NCBI GenBank assembly: GCA_018401435.1
Contig: JAGYJW010000015.1
Coordinates: 62,001-126,000, forward strand
Direction of reading: 5' to 3'
From: Deltaproteobacteria bacterium
Lineage (GTDB): Bacteria > Myxococcota_A > UBA796 > UBA2385
DNA length: 64,000 nucleotides
Of the stretch, positions 36,171 through 45,995 are shown one piece after another. The first letter of the stretch is position 1; each line of letters opens with the position of its first letter. The notes under the pieces are model-generated. The model had not been told where the DNA came from. It worked only from the letters and a program-made list of their open reading frames with translations, and did not search any database. The position numbers were made by a program, and so were the translations under genes.

Positions 36171-38436
36171 GATCGGCGGGGAGCCGCCGGCAGCGCGGCC
36201 TTGGGGGCCGGCGCGGCCTTCTCCCCTTCCCGGGGCGGCCCCTCCCGGGGCGGCCCCTTCTCCCAATCCCGAGGCGGGAACTCGAATCCCACCGTGCCGT
36301 CCTCCTTCAGCACCAGGGCGGCGTCAAAGGGCTTGCCCTGGCGGCTCTTGAAGCCCTTGAGCACCGGCGTGCGTCCGCTCTTGATGAGCTGGGTGGCCGA
36401 GCGCCGGGAGACATCGCGTTTGGCCACGCTCTTGAAGATGACAAAGCTGCAGGCCCGATCCGTATCACAGGCGTAAACCCTGCCTTTTTCGCGAACCGGC
36501 TTGCCGCAGACCGGGCAGTCCCCCAAGGGGGGGCTGCTGTCGGCGGCGGCGATCTCGGGGGTGGCGGGCTCGGAAGCCAGGATCTCGGCGATCAGCTCGT
36601 GCAGCTGGCCACGACGTCGGCCATGAAGCGCTCGGCTGTCCTGGCCCCGGCAACCCGGGTCAGGCGGCCTCCCAGCGGCCGGTCAGCTCCGCGCTCTTCA
36701 GCTCCTCCACCGGCACCGCGTCAATCAAGCTGCGGCCGCGATCGGTGGCCCGCAGCACCTTGCCGGCGCGCTCGATGAACTGCCGCTTGATCAAGGTGTC
36801 GAGGATGGCGGCCCGGGTGGCCGGCGTGCCCAGGCCCGCGCTGCGCATCGCCCGCTTCAGCTCCGCGTCTTCCAGGTCCTTGCCGGCGTTCTCCATGGCG
36901 CCCAGGATGCTGGCGTCGCTGTGGGGGGACGGCGGTCGGGTCTGGCCCTCCACCACCTCGGGATCGCGCGCCCAGGCCTCATCTCCATCGACCACCGCCG
37001 GCAGGTCCACCTCCTTGCGCTTGGGGGGCGGGTCCACCGCCTGCCAGCCCGCTTGCACCCGCACCCGGCCCTTGGCGCGAAAGCGCAGCGGCGCCGTGAT
37101 CTCGGGGGGCAGGGCACCCCTGGGGGGCACGGCCACCACGATCTCGGCGAGATCGAAGAGGGCGTCGGCAGAGAGCGCGGCCAGCAGCCGCCGGGCGACC
37201 AGGTCGTAGATGCGCTTCTCATCCGGGTTCAGGCGGGCGTCGCGCGGGTCCTTGGCGGTGGGCAGGATGGCGTGGTGGTCGCCCACCTCGGCCGCATCCA
37301 CCACCCGCCGACCCGGCCGGATGGGGGCCGCGAGCAGCGGCGCGGCAAAGGGCGCATAGACGGGCACCTGGCCCACGGCCTCCACCACCGCAGGCAGCTC
37401 GGGCACCTGGTCCGGCGTGATGTGGCGGGCGTCGGTTCGGGGTAGGTGAGCAGCTTGTGGCGCTCGTAGAGGGCCTGGGCCAGCTCCAGGGTGCGGGCGG
37501 CCGACAGCCCGTAGCGTTGGTTGGCCCGGCGCTGAAGCGCGGTGAGATCGTAGAGCAGCGGCGGCTTTTCCGGGTGCTGCGCCGCCGCGGAGGACTCGAT
37601 GTGGCCCTGCTGATCGGCGGCGGCGGCGGCACGGCCTGAGCCAGCTCCTGGCTGGGCAGGCGCTTCGGGCAGAGGCGCTCGTCGTCGGATTCCCGGCCTG
37701 GAGGGCCCTTGGGTGCGGGGCTTGGGGCCGGGCGAAAGAAGGTGGCCCCGAACTCCCCCGCGGTGGCCTGAAAACGCGCGGTCACCCGCCAATAGGTCTC
37801 GGGCACAAAGCCCTCGATCTCGCGGTCGCGGCGCACGATCATGGCCAGGGTGGGGGTCTGCACCCGCCCCACGCTCAGCAGCTGGCTGCCCCCCACCTTG
37901 CGCACCTGGCAGGTCATGGCCCGGGTGGCGTTCAGGCCCACCAGCCAGTCCGCCTCGGAGCGGCAGCGGGCGGCATCGGCCAGGTTGTCGTAGCGCTCGC
38001 CCGGCCGCAGCTGGGACCAGGCCTGGCGAATCGCGCTGTCGGTCATGGACGAGACCCACAGCCGCTGCACGGGCTTGCGCGCCTCGGCCAGCTCCATCAC
38101 ATAGCGGAAGATCAGCTCGCCTTCGCGGCCCGCATCGCAGGCGTTGACCACATCGTCGGCCTTGCGCAGCAGGGCGCGCAGCAGCTTCCAGTGATCGGCC
38201 ACGCCCTCCCGCAGGCGCAGGGCGAAGCGCTCGGGCACCATGGGCAGGGTCTCGGCGCTCCAGGTCTTCCAGGCGGGATCGTAGCTGGCGGGGTCCACCA
38301 GCTCGGCCATATGGCCAAAGCACCAGGTGATCTGCAGGCCCTCGCCTTCATAGCAGCCTTCGCTGCGCCGGTTGGCCCCCAGGACCTGGGCCAGGTCCCG
38401 GGCGACGCTCGGCTTCTCTGTGACGACCACCCGCAT
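36056..38436 (-). CDS. topB: DNA topoisomerase III (type IA), at least four frameshifts
   Basis: Type IA topoisomerase, about 790 residues, that resolves single-stranded and recombination intermediates. The N-terminal TOPRIM region is [20 protein letters not shown] with [32 protein letters not shown] and a zinc-type C-terminus ([19 protein letters not shown]) are conserved. Breaks occur near 37635 (one G missing), 37440 (one base missing from a G run inside the active-site-tyrosine segment LLTYPRTDAR), 36660 and 36605 (each one base missing from a G/C run). Correcting all four gives a continuous family-length protein. The stop is uncertain because the tail overlaps the pirin gene; 36056 is the frame's last possible end. 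Confidence 0.82.
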
Positions 38437-38528
38437 CGCCGCCCCCTATCCGGGCCGGCCCGTCGCTTCCCCTTCAGGAGGGCAGAGCCGAGGACGAAAA
38501 CGCCGATAAGATCGCGCCGGGAGCCTTC

Positions 38529-39592
38529 ATGATCCGCCACCTTGTCGCCCTGTCCAGCCTCAGCCTGTCCGCCGGCTGCTTCTCGTCGGCCAGTAGCAAA
38601 GACGGCGCCCTGCCCGGCGCCACCAACCTCAGCCCGGGCTCCTTGCTGGCCGAGGACGACAACGACGACGACGCGGGGGACTCCGGCGTGGTCTGTCCTC
38701 AGCCCATCGGCGAGGTCAGCCTGGCCGAAGCGGTGGATCGCGGCTGGGCCCGCCTTGGATACGACGGCGGCATGTTCATCGACAATGAAGGCCCCGTCTC
38801 TATTTCCATGGACGGGTGGTTCGTCTTTTTCTCGGAGGCCAGCCAGGACGCCATCGGCGGATCCGGCGACTACGCCTTTGGCCACGACGACCAGGGCGCG
38901 CAGGGCCTGTCCATTCCCCCCGGCGGCGAGTGGGCCATGGACTACGCCGCCGAGACGGGCCCGGCCTGGTGGTGCATCGAAGAGTCCCAGATCACCCAGA
39001 TCAGCATGGACCACCGCTTCAATGGGGCCGAGGCCCCACCCAAGCTGCTGCAATATGTCTTTTACGACACAGACGAGAATGGCAACGAGATCGAGGACCA
39101 CGACGAGTTCCCCGATGAGGGGGGACTGGCGTCCCAGGCCCAACACAACCTCTGGGACACGCTGGATGCGGGGGCCATCTTCGTGGTGGGCCGCAGCCCA
39201 ACTATGTCGAGCTGCAGGTGGGGGAGAGCACCGACCTGACCGTGCAGGTGGTCAACCTGGGGCGCGGCGCGGGCTCCGCCATCGTGTCCGAGACCATCCC
39301 CGCCGGGGCCAGCGCCAGCGACTTCAGCCTGGAGCCGGGCATCATCACCGACAACGCCGACGGGTCACGCACCTATACCTGGGCCTGGAAGATGGGCGGG
39401 GCCGAAGACAACGGCGACCTCAGCCAGCCCACCATCTATGACCGCCTCGACATCACCTACACCCTGACCTGGGAGGCCGCCGACTGCGGTGGCCGCAGCA
39501 TCGGCGCAGCCCCGCGGGTGGACTGGTCCGACTCCGATGGCCTCTCCCACATCTCCTGGGGCACCGAGCTGGTCGTGGCCTGCTGCCAGTAG
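38529..39592 (+). CDS. Secreted lipoprotein of unknown function, one frameshift
   Basis: About 354 residues. The signal peptide has a canonical lipobox (SLSLSAGCFS). The mature part begins with a Ser/Asp-rich linker (EDDNDDDAGDSG), followed by Gly/Asp-rich beta-type sequence with several Trp residues. At about 39198 one C is missing from a CCC run (codons should read SPNYVELQVGES). The next frame then continues STDLTVQVVNLGRGAGSAIV, a CARDB/DUF11-like beta-sandwich, to the stop at 39592 (GTELVVACCQ). TAAGAT at 38507 is a possible -10. Surface location is likely; no enzyme signature is seen. Confidence 0.65.
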
Positions 39593-39712
39593 CAGGCGCC
39601 CCCCCCGGTGACGGCCAGGTGAATCCCCGTCTCGGAATGTCTGGGGCGACCGCGGGGCTTGGGCAGGTCGGGCAAGGTGGCTATGGCCTTGTCCACCCTC
39701 GGGAGCCCCGCC

Positions 39713-40981
39713 ATGCGTCCTCGCCTGCACCTGCTCATCCTGCCGCTGTTGCTGGCCCCCCTCGCCGCCTGCGACGACGCCAGCGGCAAGAAGATCCAGA
39801 AGGCCCCGGGCGAAGACTTCCAGTTCGACGACCAGGTGCGCATCACCGCGCCGGCCAACGGCGCCACCGTGCCCCCCGAATTCGTCCTGCGCTGGGATGC
39901 CGGCGAAGACGTGCAGGATCTGCGCCTCGAGGTCGACGGCGGCCTGGTGCGCCAGTTCACCCGCATCGAAGCCGGGCCTGGCTATGTCCGCATCGACCTC
40001 GAGACGGGCGCCCACGATCTGCGCCTGGTGGGGGTGGACGCCGACGGAAACGAGGTCAGCGACCACCAGATCGTCATCCGGGTGAGCACAGGAGACCCCT
40101 GGGTCACCATCACCAGCCCAGCCGATGGCGACACCGTGCCCAACCCCGCCTACTTTGCGGTGGCGGCCTCCGAAGATGTTGACGAGGTCGAGATCCTCGC
40201 CGACGACTGGTCCCTTGGCACGGTGGCCCCCGGCGAAGTCCTCGCCTACCGTTTCACCGGAACCGGCTTCGAGCGCCACATCCAGGCCCGCGCCTTCGAC
40301 GACGGCGCGCTGGTGGCCACCCACGACATCACGCTCACCATCGACGATGGCACCGACCCGGGCAGCAGCAGCTTCAACGACCACGTCATGGGCCATGTCG
40401 AGAGCTACCCCCGCGATGGCAGCTATGCCTACTGGTGGCCCTCGGATGTGGACTGGGGCGGCAATCCCCACGACATCTACTACCTGGGCGAGCTGTTCTC
40501 GGCCGGAGACCCCCAACAGCGCAGCTTCTGCGTCGGCCTCACCTTTGAGGTCTTCATGCGCAGCTTCCAGGATGTGGATCGCGACTGGGGCGGCGACGGC
40601 TCGGTCAATGGCATCGGCTTTGACGACCTCTACGACTTCCGCGTGGACTGGTTCGTGCGCGAGCTCTACGGCATGGGCATCGTGGACGCGATGGAGAACT
40701 ACGGCATCGGCGAGCGCGTGACCGACTGGGACGCGGTGCAGCCCGGCGACATCGTGCAGTTCTGGCGGCACTCCGGGACGGGGCACAACGCCATCTTCAT
40801 CGACTGGGAGCGCAATTCCAGCGGGGCCATCATCGGGCTCACCTATTGGAGCACCCAGGGCAGCACGGCCGGCATCGACTACAACGACGAGTACTTCGGG
40901 TCCTCGGGCTCCTCCATCGACCCCAACTTCTTCTTTGCAGGTCGTGTCGCAGATCCCGACGCCTGGACGCCCTGGTATTAA
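39713..40981 (+). CDS. Lipoprotein with Ig-like repeats and a cysteine peptidase/amidase-like domain
   Basis: 422 residues from the ATG at 39713, which gives the lipobox LLLAPLAACDD. Two Ig-like repeats follow, starting VRITAPANGATVPPEFVLRW and VTITSPADGDTVPNPAYFAV. From about residue 225 an NlpC/P60- or CHAP-like domain is suggested by Cys273 in RSFCVGLTFEVFM and His358 in GTGHNAIFIDWE, preceded by the typical PGDIVQFW strand. Such domains hydrolyse peptidoglycan peptides or amide bonds. The exact family is not certain because the canonical DCSG motif is replaced by RSFCVG. It is followed after 9 bases by rlmN. Confidence 0.65.
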   Translation: MRPRLHLLILPLLLAPLAACDDASGKKIQKAPGEDFQFDDQVRITAPANGATVPPEFVLRWDAGEDVQDLRLEVDGGLVRQFTRIEAGPGYVRIDLETGAHDLRLVGVDADGNEVSDHQIVIRVSTGDPWVTITSPADGDTVPNPAYFAVAASEDVDEVEILADDWSLGTVAPGEVLAYRFTGTGFERHIQARAFDDGALVATHDITLTIDDGTDPGSSSFNDHVMGHVESYPRDGSYAYWWPSDVDWGGNPHDIYYLGELFSAGDPQQRSFCVGLTFEVFMRSFQDVDRDWGGDGSVNGIGFDDLYDFRVDWFVRELYGMGIVDAMENYGIGERVTDWDAVQPGDIVQFWRHSGTGHNAIFIDWERNSSGAIIGLTYWSTQGSTAGIDYNDEYFGSSGSSIDPNFFFAGRVADPDAWTPWY

Positions 40982-40990
40982 GGCGGGGTG

Positions 40991-42151
40991 ATGGACCATT
41001 CTCGCGCCTTCTTCGACCCCCAGGGCCGCATCGATCTGCGCTGCTTGCCGGTGGCGGGCATCGCCGCCTTGCTGCGGGACGCCGGCGACCCCGCCCCCGA
41101 CGGCCGCGCCCTGCGGGTCTACAAGCAGCTCTGGCAGCGGCGGGCCATGGACTTCGGCGCCATGACCACCGTGAACAAGGACGCCCGCGCCCTGCTCGGC
41201 CAGCACGCGCGCATCAGCGATCTGGCCTTGCACCGCCGCATCGACAGCGCGGATGGCACGCGAAAATACCTGTGGAAGCTCCACGATGGCCACAATATCG
41301 AGAGCGTGCTGATCCCCGATGTGGACCGCACGAATGGCCGCCCACCCCGGCTCACCCTCTGCATCAGCACCCAGGTCGGCTGCGCGATGGCCTGCAGCTT
41401 CTGCCTGACCGGGGACCTCGGCCTCAAGCGCAACCTCACGCCGGCAGAGATCGCGCTGCAGCCGCTCAAGGTGCAGGCCGACATCGACGCCGACCCCGCC
41501 TGCGCCCCCCGCATCACCAACATCGTGATGATGGGCATGGGCGAACCCCTGCACAATTTCGACCATGTCGTGACGGCGCTGAACATCCTGCTGGACGAGC
41601 AGGCCCTCAATTTCAGCCACCGCCGCGTCACGGTCAGCACGGTGGGCCTGGTGCCCCGGCTCAAGCGCCTGGCCGAGACCTTGCCGGTGAATATCGCCGT
41701 CAGCCTCAACGCCAGCACCGAGGCGCAGCGCCGGCAGGTGATGCCCGTGACCCTCAAATACAGCATGGCCGAGCTGATGCAGGCCTGCCGCGACCTGCCC
41801 CTGCCCGCCGGCAAGCGCATCACCTTTGAATATGTGATGATGGAGGGCTTCAACGCCTCCATCGAAGACGCCCAACGGGTCGAGGTTCTCATGCGGGGGG
41901 TGCCCGCCAAGGTCAACCTCATCCCCTACAACGAGAACCCCGATCGGGACATCCGGCGCCCCAGCGACGCGGCGGTGAAGGCCTTCCAAGACCACCTCGT
42001 GCGCAACGGGGTCAACTGCTCGATACGCACCACCAAGGGCCGCGACATCTCCGCTGCCTGCGGTCAGCTGGGCAAGGCCGCCGACCTCATGGCGGCCCGC
42101 CTGCGCCCTTCGGCCTCCGCCGACCCCCAGCCCGCGCCCCGCGCGCGTTAG
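40991..42151 (+). CDS. rlmN: Dual-specificity RNA methyltransferase RlmN
   Basis: Radical SAM enzyme that methylates C2 of A2503 in 23S rRNA and A37 of some tRNAs; about 386 residues. The cluster motif is CAMACSFC with Cys131, Cys135 and Cys138. MGMGEPLHNFDHVV, VTVSTVGLVPRLKRL and VSLNASTEAQRRQVMPV are family hallmarks, and the C-terminal methyl-carrier Cys lies in RDISAACGQL. A GTG three bases upstream (40988) is an equally possible start. It is separated by 49 bases from the MTA phosphorylase gene. Confidence 0.93.
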   Translation: MDHSRAFFDPQGRIDLRCLPVAGIAALLRDAGDPAPDGRALRVYKQLWQRRAMDFGAMTTVNKDARALLGQHARISDLALHRRIDSADGTRKYLWKLHDGHNIESVLIPDVDRTNGRPPRLTLCISTQVGCAMACSFCLTGDLGLKRNLTPAEIALQPLKVQADIDADPACAPRITNIVMMGMGEPLHNFDHVVTALNILLDEQALNFSHRRVTVSTVGLVPRLKRLAETLPVNIAVSLNASTEAQRRQVMPVTLKYSMAELMQACRDLPLPAGKRITFEYVMMEGFNASIEDAQRVEVLMRGVPAKVNLIPYNENPDRDIRRPSDAAVKAFQDHLVRNGVNCSIRTTKGRDISAACGQLGKAADLMAARLRPSASADPQPAPRAR

Positions 42152-42154
42152 ACT
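42149..42154 (+). promoter_or_regulatory. Candidate -10 element TAGACT overlapping the rlmN stop
   Basis: The TAG of the hexamer is the rlmN stop. It lies 46 bases before the MTA phosphorylase ATG at 42201 and could give that gene its own promoter; no -35 match is visible. Confidence 0.25.
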
Positions 42155-42200
42155 GCGCCCGCGCGCGCGCATGACCGCGCGCCCACCGGAGGCGGAACAG

Positions 42201-43118
42201 ATGGCTGGACAGCAGGACGGAGCAGGCGTGGCCCGCGACAGCGGGGCCCCCTTGCGCATCGGCATCATCGGCGGCAGCGGCCTCTACAGCATGGACGGCC
42301 TCGTCGATGTGCGCGAGCAGGTCCTCAGCACCCCCTTTGGCGACCCCAGCGGCGCCTATGTCATCGGCCGCCTCGTGGACCTGCCTGGGGTCGAGCTGGT
42401 CTTTCTGCCACGCCATGGGGTGGGCCACCGGCTCAACCCCTCCGAGGTGCCCTACCGGGCCAACCTGTTTGGAATGAAGGCCCTGGGCGTGTCCTGGATC
42501 CTCAGCGTGTCCGCGGTGGGCTCGCTCAAGGCGGAGATCGTGCCCGGCCACGTCGTGGTGGTGGACCAGTTCATCGACCGCACCAAGGGCCGGCCCTCCA
42601 CCTTCTTCGAGGGCGGCATCGTGGCCCATGTGGCCTTTGGCGACCCGGTCTGCCGCGCCTTGCGCGGCTACTTGCTGGACGCCGCCCGGCAGGCCGGCGC
42701 CACCGTGCACGATGGCGGCACCTATGTGTGCATGGAGGGCCCCGCCTTCTCCACCCGCGCCGAATCCAACCTCTACCGGTCCTGGGGGGCCTCGGTCATC
42801 GGCATGACCAACCTCCCCGAGGCCAAGCTCGCCCGCGAAGCCGGCATCTCCTACGCTACACTTGCCATGTCAACCGACTACGACTGCTGGTATGAAGGGC
42901 ATGACGATGTCACGGTCGAGCAGGTGGTGGCGGTGGTCCAGGCCAATGTGGCCCTGGCCCGGCGCATCATCCGGCAGGCCATCCCCAAGATCGCTGCCCA
43001 CGACGGCCCCGCACCCCACCACCGCGCCCTGGCCGGCGCCATCATGACCGCGCCCGAGGCCATCCCCGCCCAGCTCAAGCGCGATCTTGCCCCCCTGCTC
43101 GGCGACCTGCTGGGCTGA
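42201..43118 (+). CDS. mtnP: S-methyl-5'-thioadenosine phosphorylase
   Basis: Cleaves methylthioadenosine with phosphate to adenine and methylthioribose-1-phosphate, a step of methionine salvage that also removes the product of polyamine synthesis. 305 residues with the family motifs RIGIIGGSGLYSMDGL, FLPRHGVGHRLNPSEVPYRA, YVCMEGPAFSTRAESNLYRS and ATLAMSTDYDCW. The ATG at 42201 has GGAGG 8 bases upstream; a start at 42171 has no such site. The close relative 5'-methylthioinosine phosphorylase is hard to exclude by eye. Followed after 25 bases by a TPR protein gene. Confidence 0.9.
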   Translation: MAGQQDGAGVARDSGAPLRIGIIGGSGLYSMDGLVDVREQVLSTPFGDPSGAYVIGRLVDLPGVELVFLPRHGVGHRLNPSEVPYRANLFGMKALGVSWILSVSAVGSLKAEIVPGHVVVVDQFIDRTKGRPSTFFEGGIVAHVAFGDPVCRALRGYLLDAARQAGATVHDGGTYVCMEGPAFSTRAESNLYRSWGASVIGMTNLPEAKLAREAGISYATLAMSTDYDCWYEGHDDVTVEQVVAVVQANVALARRIIRQAIPKIAAHDGPAPHHRALAGAIMTAPEAIPAQLKRDLAPLLGDLLG

Positions 43119-43143
43119 ACCCGCACCCAAGCCCGGAGCGACC

Positions 43144-43902
43144 ATGCCGCGCCCCCCTCCCTTCGCCCGTCTCGTCACCCTGGCCCTGATCCTGGGCCAA
43201 GGCGCCTGCGTGTCTGCGGCGCACAAGGACCGGGCCGAGGCCCGGGTGGACCTGGGCTCGGCCTATCTGCGCGAGGGCAACGCCCCAGGCGCGGTCGGGG
43301 TGCTGCGCGAGGCCGCCGAGCTGGACTCCGGCAACTGGAATGCCTGGAACAAGCTGGGGCTGGCCTACCTCGCCCAGGGCGCCCTGGCAGAGAGCGAGAG
43401 GGCCCTGAAGAAGGCCACGCGCCTCAACCCCTCGGCCGAGGTGCGCAACAACTACGGCTATATGCTGATGGTCAAGGGCGACATGCCGGCGGCCATCCAC
43501 CAATTCGAGCTGGCGCTCACCGACCTCACCTACCGAAAGCCCGCCCTCGTGCTCAACAACCTGGGCCATGCGCTCTTTCTGGACGGGCGCAACGAGGAGG
43601 CCATCCTGCGCCTGAACGAGGCCGTGCAGCGGGCGCCCAACCTGTGCCAGGCCCGCTTCAACCGGGGGCTGGCCGAGGCCGCCCTCAACCAGCACGAGAA
43701 GGCGCTGGACGACTTCGAGACGGTCATCAGCCTCTGCGGCGAGGATGGCGCGAGCGGCGCTTATTACCAGGCCGCCCGCCTGCTGGCCGAAAAGGACGAC
43801 CGCTCCGGCGCCTGCACCTATCTGCGCACCGTGATGACCGATGTGCCCCGCACCGATCTCGGCGACGCCGCGTCGGATCTGCACGCGCGCATCTGCCTGT
43901 GA
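43144..43902 (+). CDS. Tetratricopeptide-repeat protein, secreted or lipoprotein
   Basis: 252 residues. A signal sequence (LVTLALILGQGAC) ends in a possible lipidation Cys with a weak lipobox. About five TPR units follow: RAEARVDLGSAYLREGNAPG, NAWNKLGLAYLAQGALAESE, EVRNNYGYMLMVKGDMPAAI, LVLNNLGHALFLDGRNEEAI and ARFNRGLAEAALNQHEKALD. This layout resembles PilF/PilW pilotins and other envelope assembly factors, but no pilus gene is nearby. The next gene (RodZ-like) starts 16 bases downstream, so an envelope-organisation role is plausible. Confidence 0.75.
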   Translation: MPRPPPFARLVTLALILGQGACVSAAHKDRAEARVDLGSAYLREGNAPGAVGVLREAAELDSGNWNAWNKLGLAYLAQGALAESERALKKATRLNPSAEVRNNYGYMLMVKGDMPAAIHQFELALTDLTYRKPALVLNNLGHALFLDGRNEEAILRLNEAVQRAPNLCQARFNRGLAEAALNQHEKALDDFETVISLCGEDGASGAYYQAARLLAEKDDRSGACTYLRTVMTDVPRTDLGDAASDLHARICL

Positions 43903-43918
43903 CCGGAGGGGCGGCGAC

Positions 43919-44584
43919 ATGAGCGGCGATGCGCTGCGCCGCGAACGCGAGAAGCGCGGTCTCACCCTGGATGATGTGGCCGAAGGCGCGCGCATTCCCC
44001 GCCGCTACCTGGTGGCCATGGAAGAGGACGACACGGCCACGCTGCCGCCGGGCCCCTTCTTGCGCAGCTACCGCAACCAGTACCTGGGCTGGTTGGGCAT
44101 CGATCCAGTCGCCTTCGAGGCCGGCGTGCCCCTGTCGGCGCGCCCCCACGGCGATCTCGCCCCCGACGATCTGGAGCCCGACCCCGACCCCACGGCCACC
44201 ATCCCCCGCAGCGACGATCTGCCGGTGGGCCGCCTCGTCTTCCTGGCCTTCTTGCTCACCTTGTCGGTGGTCTTGGGCCTGCGGGTGAGCAGCCGCTTTG
44301 CCGACCGCGACGCCGAGATCGTGTCGGCCCCCGTATCGGCCGCCGTGCCCCAGAGCGTGCGGGTGCGCGCCATCGAAGACACCCGGGTGCAGGTCGAGAC
44401 CGACAACAGCACCCACCACAACGGCACCCTGAGCGCCGGCGGCACGGTGGATGTCGAGAGCGCCTTGCCCATCGTGGTGGAGGTCGAGGACCTCACGCGG
44501 GTGGTGATTCACCACAACGGCGACCGCATCGAGCCCCTGCACAATCTGTCCGCCCCGCGCCGCCTGGTCTTCGTCCCGGACTGA
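43919..44584 (+). CDS. RodZ-like HTH/transmembrane protein
   Basis: 221 residues. The N-terminal HTH (ALRREREKRGLTLDDVAEGA, IPRRYLVAMEEDD, LPPGPFLRSYRNQYLGWLGI) matches the HTH_25 domain of RodZ, a bitopic protein linking MreB to the envelope. One hydrophobic segment, GRLVFLAFLLTLSVVLGL (about residues 104-122), is followed by a short extracytoplasmic beta domain of about 95 residues. It is shorter than E. coli RodZ and lacks a clear DUF4115 name tag. GGAGG precedes the ATG. Confidence 0.75.
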   Translation: MSGDALRREREKRGLTLDDVAEGARIPRRYLVAMEEDDTATLPPGPFLRSYRNQYLGWLGIDPVAFEAGVPLSARPHGDLAPDDLEPDPDPTATIPRSDDLPVGRLVFLAFLLTLSVVLGLRVSSRFADRDAEIVSAPVSAAVPQSVRVRAIEDTRVQVETDNSTHHNGTLSAGGTVDVESALPIVVEVEDLTRVVIHHNGDRIEPLHNLSAPRRLVFVPD

Positions 44585-44651
44585 GGCCGCATGGGGGCCC
44601 CCTCTCGTGGCGCGGATCACGGGGCACCGGGCGATCGATTACGGGGCCCCC

Positions 44652-45995
44652 ATGGACGCCCGTGTCGAAGTCATCCGCCGGCTGGCCCGGCGCAAAACCG
44701 AAGTGCCCCTTCAAAAGGCGCTGGACAAGAGCCGCGCCGTGGACATCGCCAGCGCGATTCGCGGCCTCGCGCCCGCAGAACAGCGCCTGGTCATGGCCCA
44801 TGTCACCGACGACGAGGTGGCCGGCGAGGTGCTCGCCCGGGTGGAACAGTCCGACCTGGACAACCTGGTGCGGGTGCTCGCCTTTGACCGGCTGGTCGAG
44901 CTTCTGGACGCCATGGACGTCGACGACGAGGCCGACGTCATCGACCGGCTGCCCGACGATCTGCACGACCGGGTGCTGGCCGCCATCCAGTCGCGCGACA
45001 AGGTGCTGGTCGAGGAGATCCTCGCCTGGCCCGAAGACTCGGCCGGCGGCATCATGCAGCCCCTGGCCTTTCAGCTGGGGGACACCCTCACTTGCCGGGA
45101 CGCCATCGCCGCCCTGCACGAACAGCACGAAGAGCTCGAGACCGTCTTCTACCTCTACGTCAAGAACGACTCCGACCAGCTGGTGGGGGTGACCAGCCTG
45201 CGGGCCCTGCTCACCCACAACCCCTCCACCACCCTGCGCGACATCATGACCACGGACATGATCACCGTGCAGCCCGACGAGGACCAGGAGGAGGTGGCCC
45301 GGCTGGTGTCCCGCTACGATCTGCTGGCGGTGCCGGTGGTGGACAGCGAGCGCAAGCTGCTGGGCATCGTGACCATCGACGACGTGCTGGACGTCATCAA
45401 GGAGGAGGCCCTCGAAGACATGATGCTGATGGCTGGTGTCGGCGACGAGCCCGACCCCACGGCCAGCGGCGTCTTTGGTGCGGCCCGGCAGCGCTTCGCC
45501 TGGCTGGGGGTCACCCTGGCCGGCGGCATCGCCATGGCCGAACTCATCGGCGTCTTTGAGCACCACCTGGCCAAGCAGGCCGTCCTGGCGGGCTTCATCC
45601 CCGTGATGCTGGGCATGGGCGGCAATGTGGGCATCCAGGCCGCCACTGTGACCGTGCGCAACATCGCCACGGGCCACCAGGACCACACCAGCCTGGCCGC
45701 TGCCCTCTTCCGCGAGCTTCGCGTGGGCATGCTGCTGGGCCTGGGCTTCGCCACCTGCCTGGGGGGCTATGCCCTGGCGCGCTGGTGGGATCAGCCCCAG
45801 CTCGGCGCGGCCATCAGCGCCTCCATCCTCATGACCGTGATCGTGGCCGCAGGGGTGGGCAGCCTGGTGCCCCTCACCCTCAACCGCTTCAAGATCGATC
45901 CAGCGGTGGCCACCGGCCCCTTCGTCACCACCGCCATCGACATGCTGGCCATCCTCATCTACTTCTTGACCTGCATCCTGGTCCTGGGCCTCTGA
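44652..45995 (+). CDS. mgtE: Magnesium transporter MgtE
   Basis: Mg2+-gated Mg2+ channel, about 447 residues. The soluble N-domain (LDNLVRVLAFDRLVELLDAM, EEILAWPEDSAGGIMQP) leads into two CBS domains (about residues 130-260; DIMTTDMITVQPDEDQEEVA, LLAVPVVDSERKLLGIVTID). Five membrane helices follow, containing the pore signatures PVMLGMGGNVGIQAATVTVR and DPAVATGPFVTTAIDMLAIL. A GTG at 44607 would add 15 residues and is an alternative start. The stop is directly followed by the recO GTG without a gap. Confidence 0.93.
   Translation: MDARVEVIRRLARRKTEVPLQKALDKSRAVDIASAIRGLAPAEQRLVMAHVTDDEVAGEVLARVEQSDLDNLVRVLAFDRLVELLDAMDVDDEADVIDRLPDDLHDRVLAAIQSRDKVLVEEILAWPEDSAGGIMQPLAFQLGDTLTCRDAIAALHEQHEELETVFYLYVKNDSDQLVGVTSLRALLTHNPSTTLRDIMTTDMITVQPDEDQEEVARLVSRYDLLAVPVVDSERKLLGIVTIDDVLDVIKEEALEDMMLMAGVGDEPDPTASGVFGAARQRFAWLGVTLAGGIAMAELIGVFEHHLAKQAVLAGFIPVMLGMGGNVGIQAATVTVRNIATGHQDHTSLAAALFRELRVGMLLGLGFATCLGGYALARWWDQPQLGAAISASILMTVIVAAGVGSLVPLTLNRFKIDPAVATGPFVTTAIDMLAILIYFLTCILVLGL

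Noticed and set aside
39365..42268. Open frame of about 970 codons on the minus strand
   Set aside because: Antisense to the amidase-like lipoprotein and RlmN, whose radical SAM cysteines are unmistakable.
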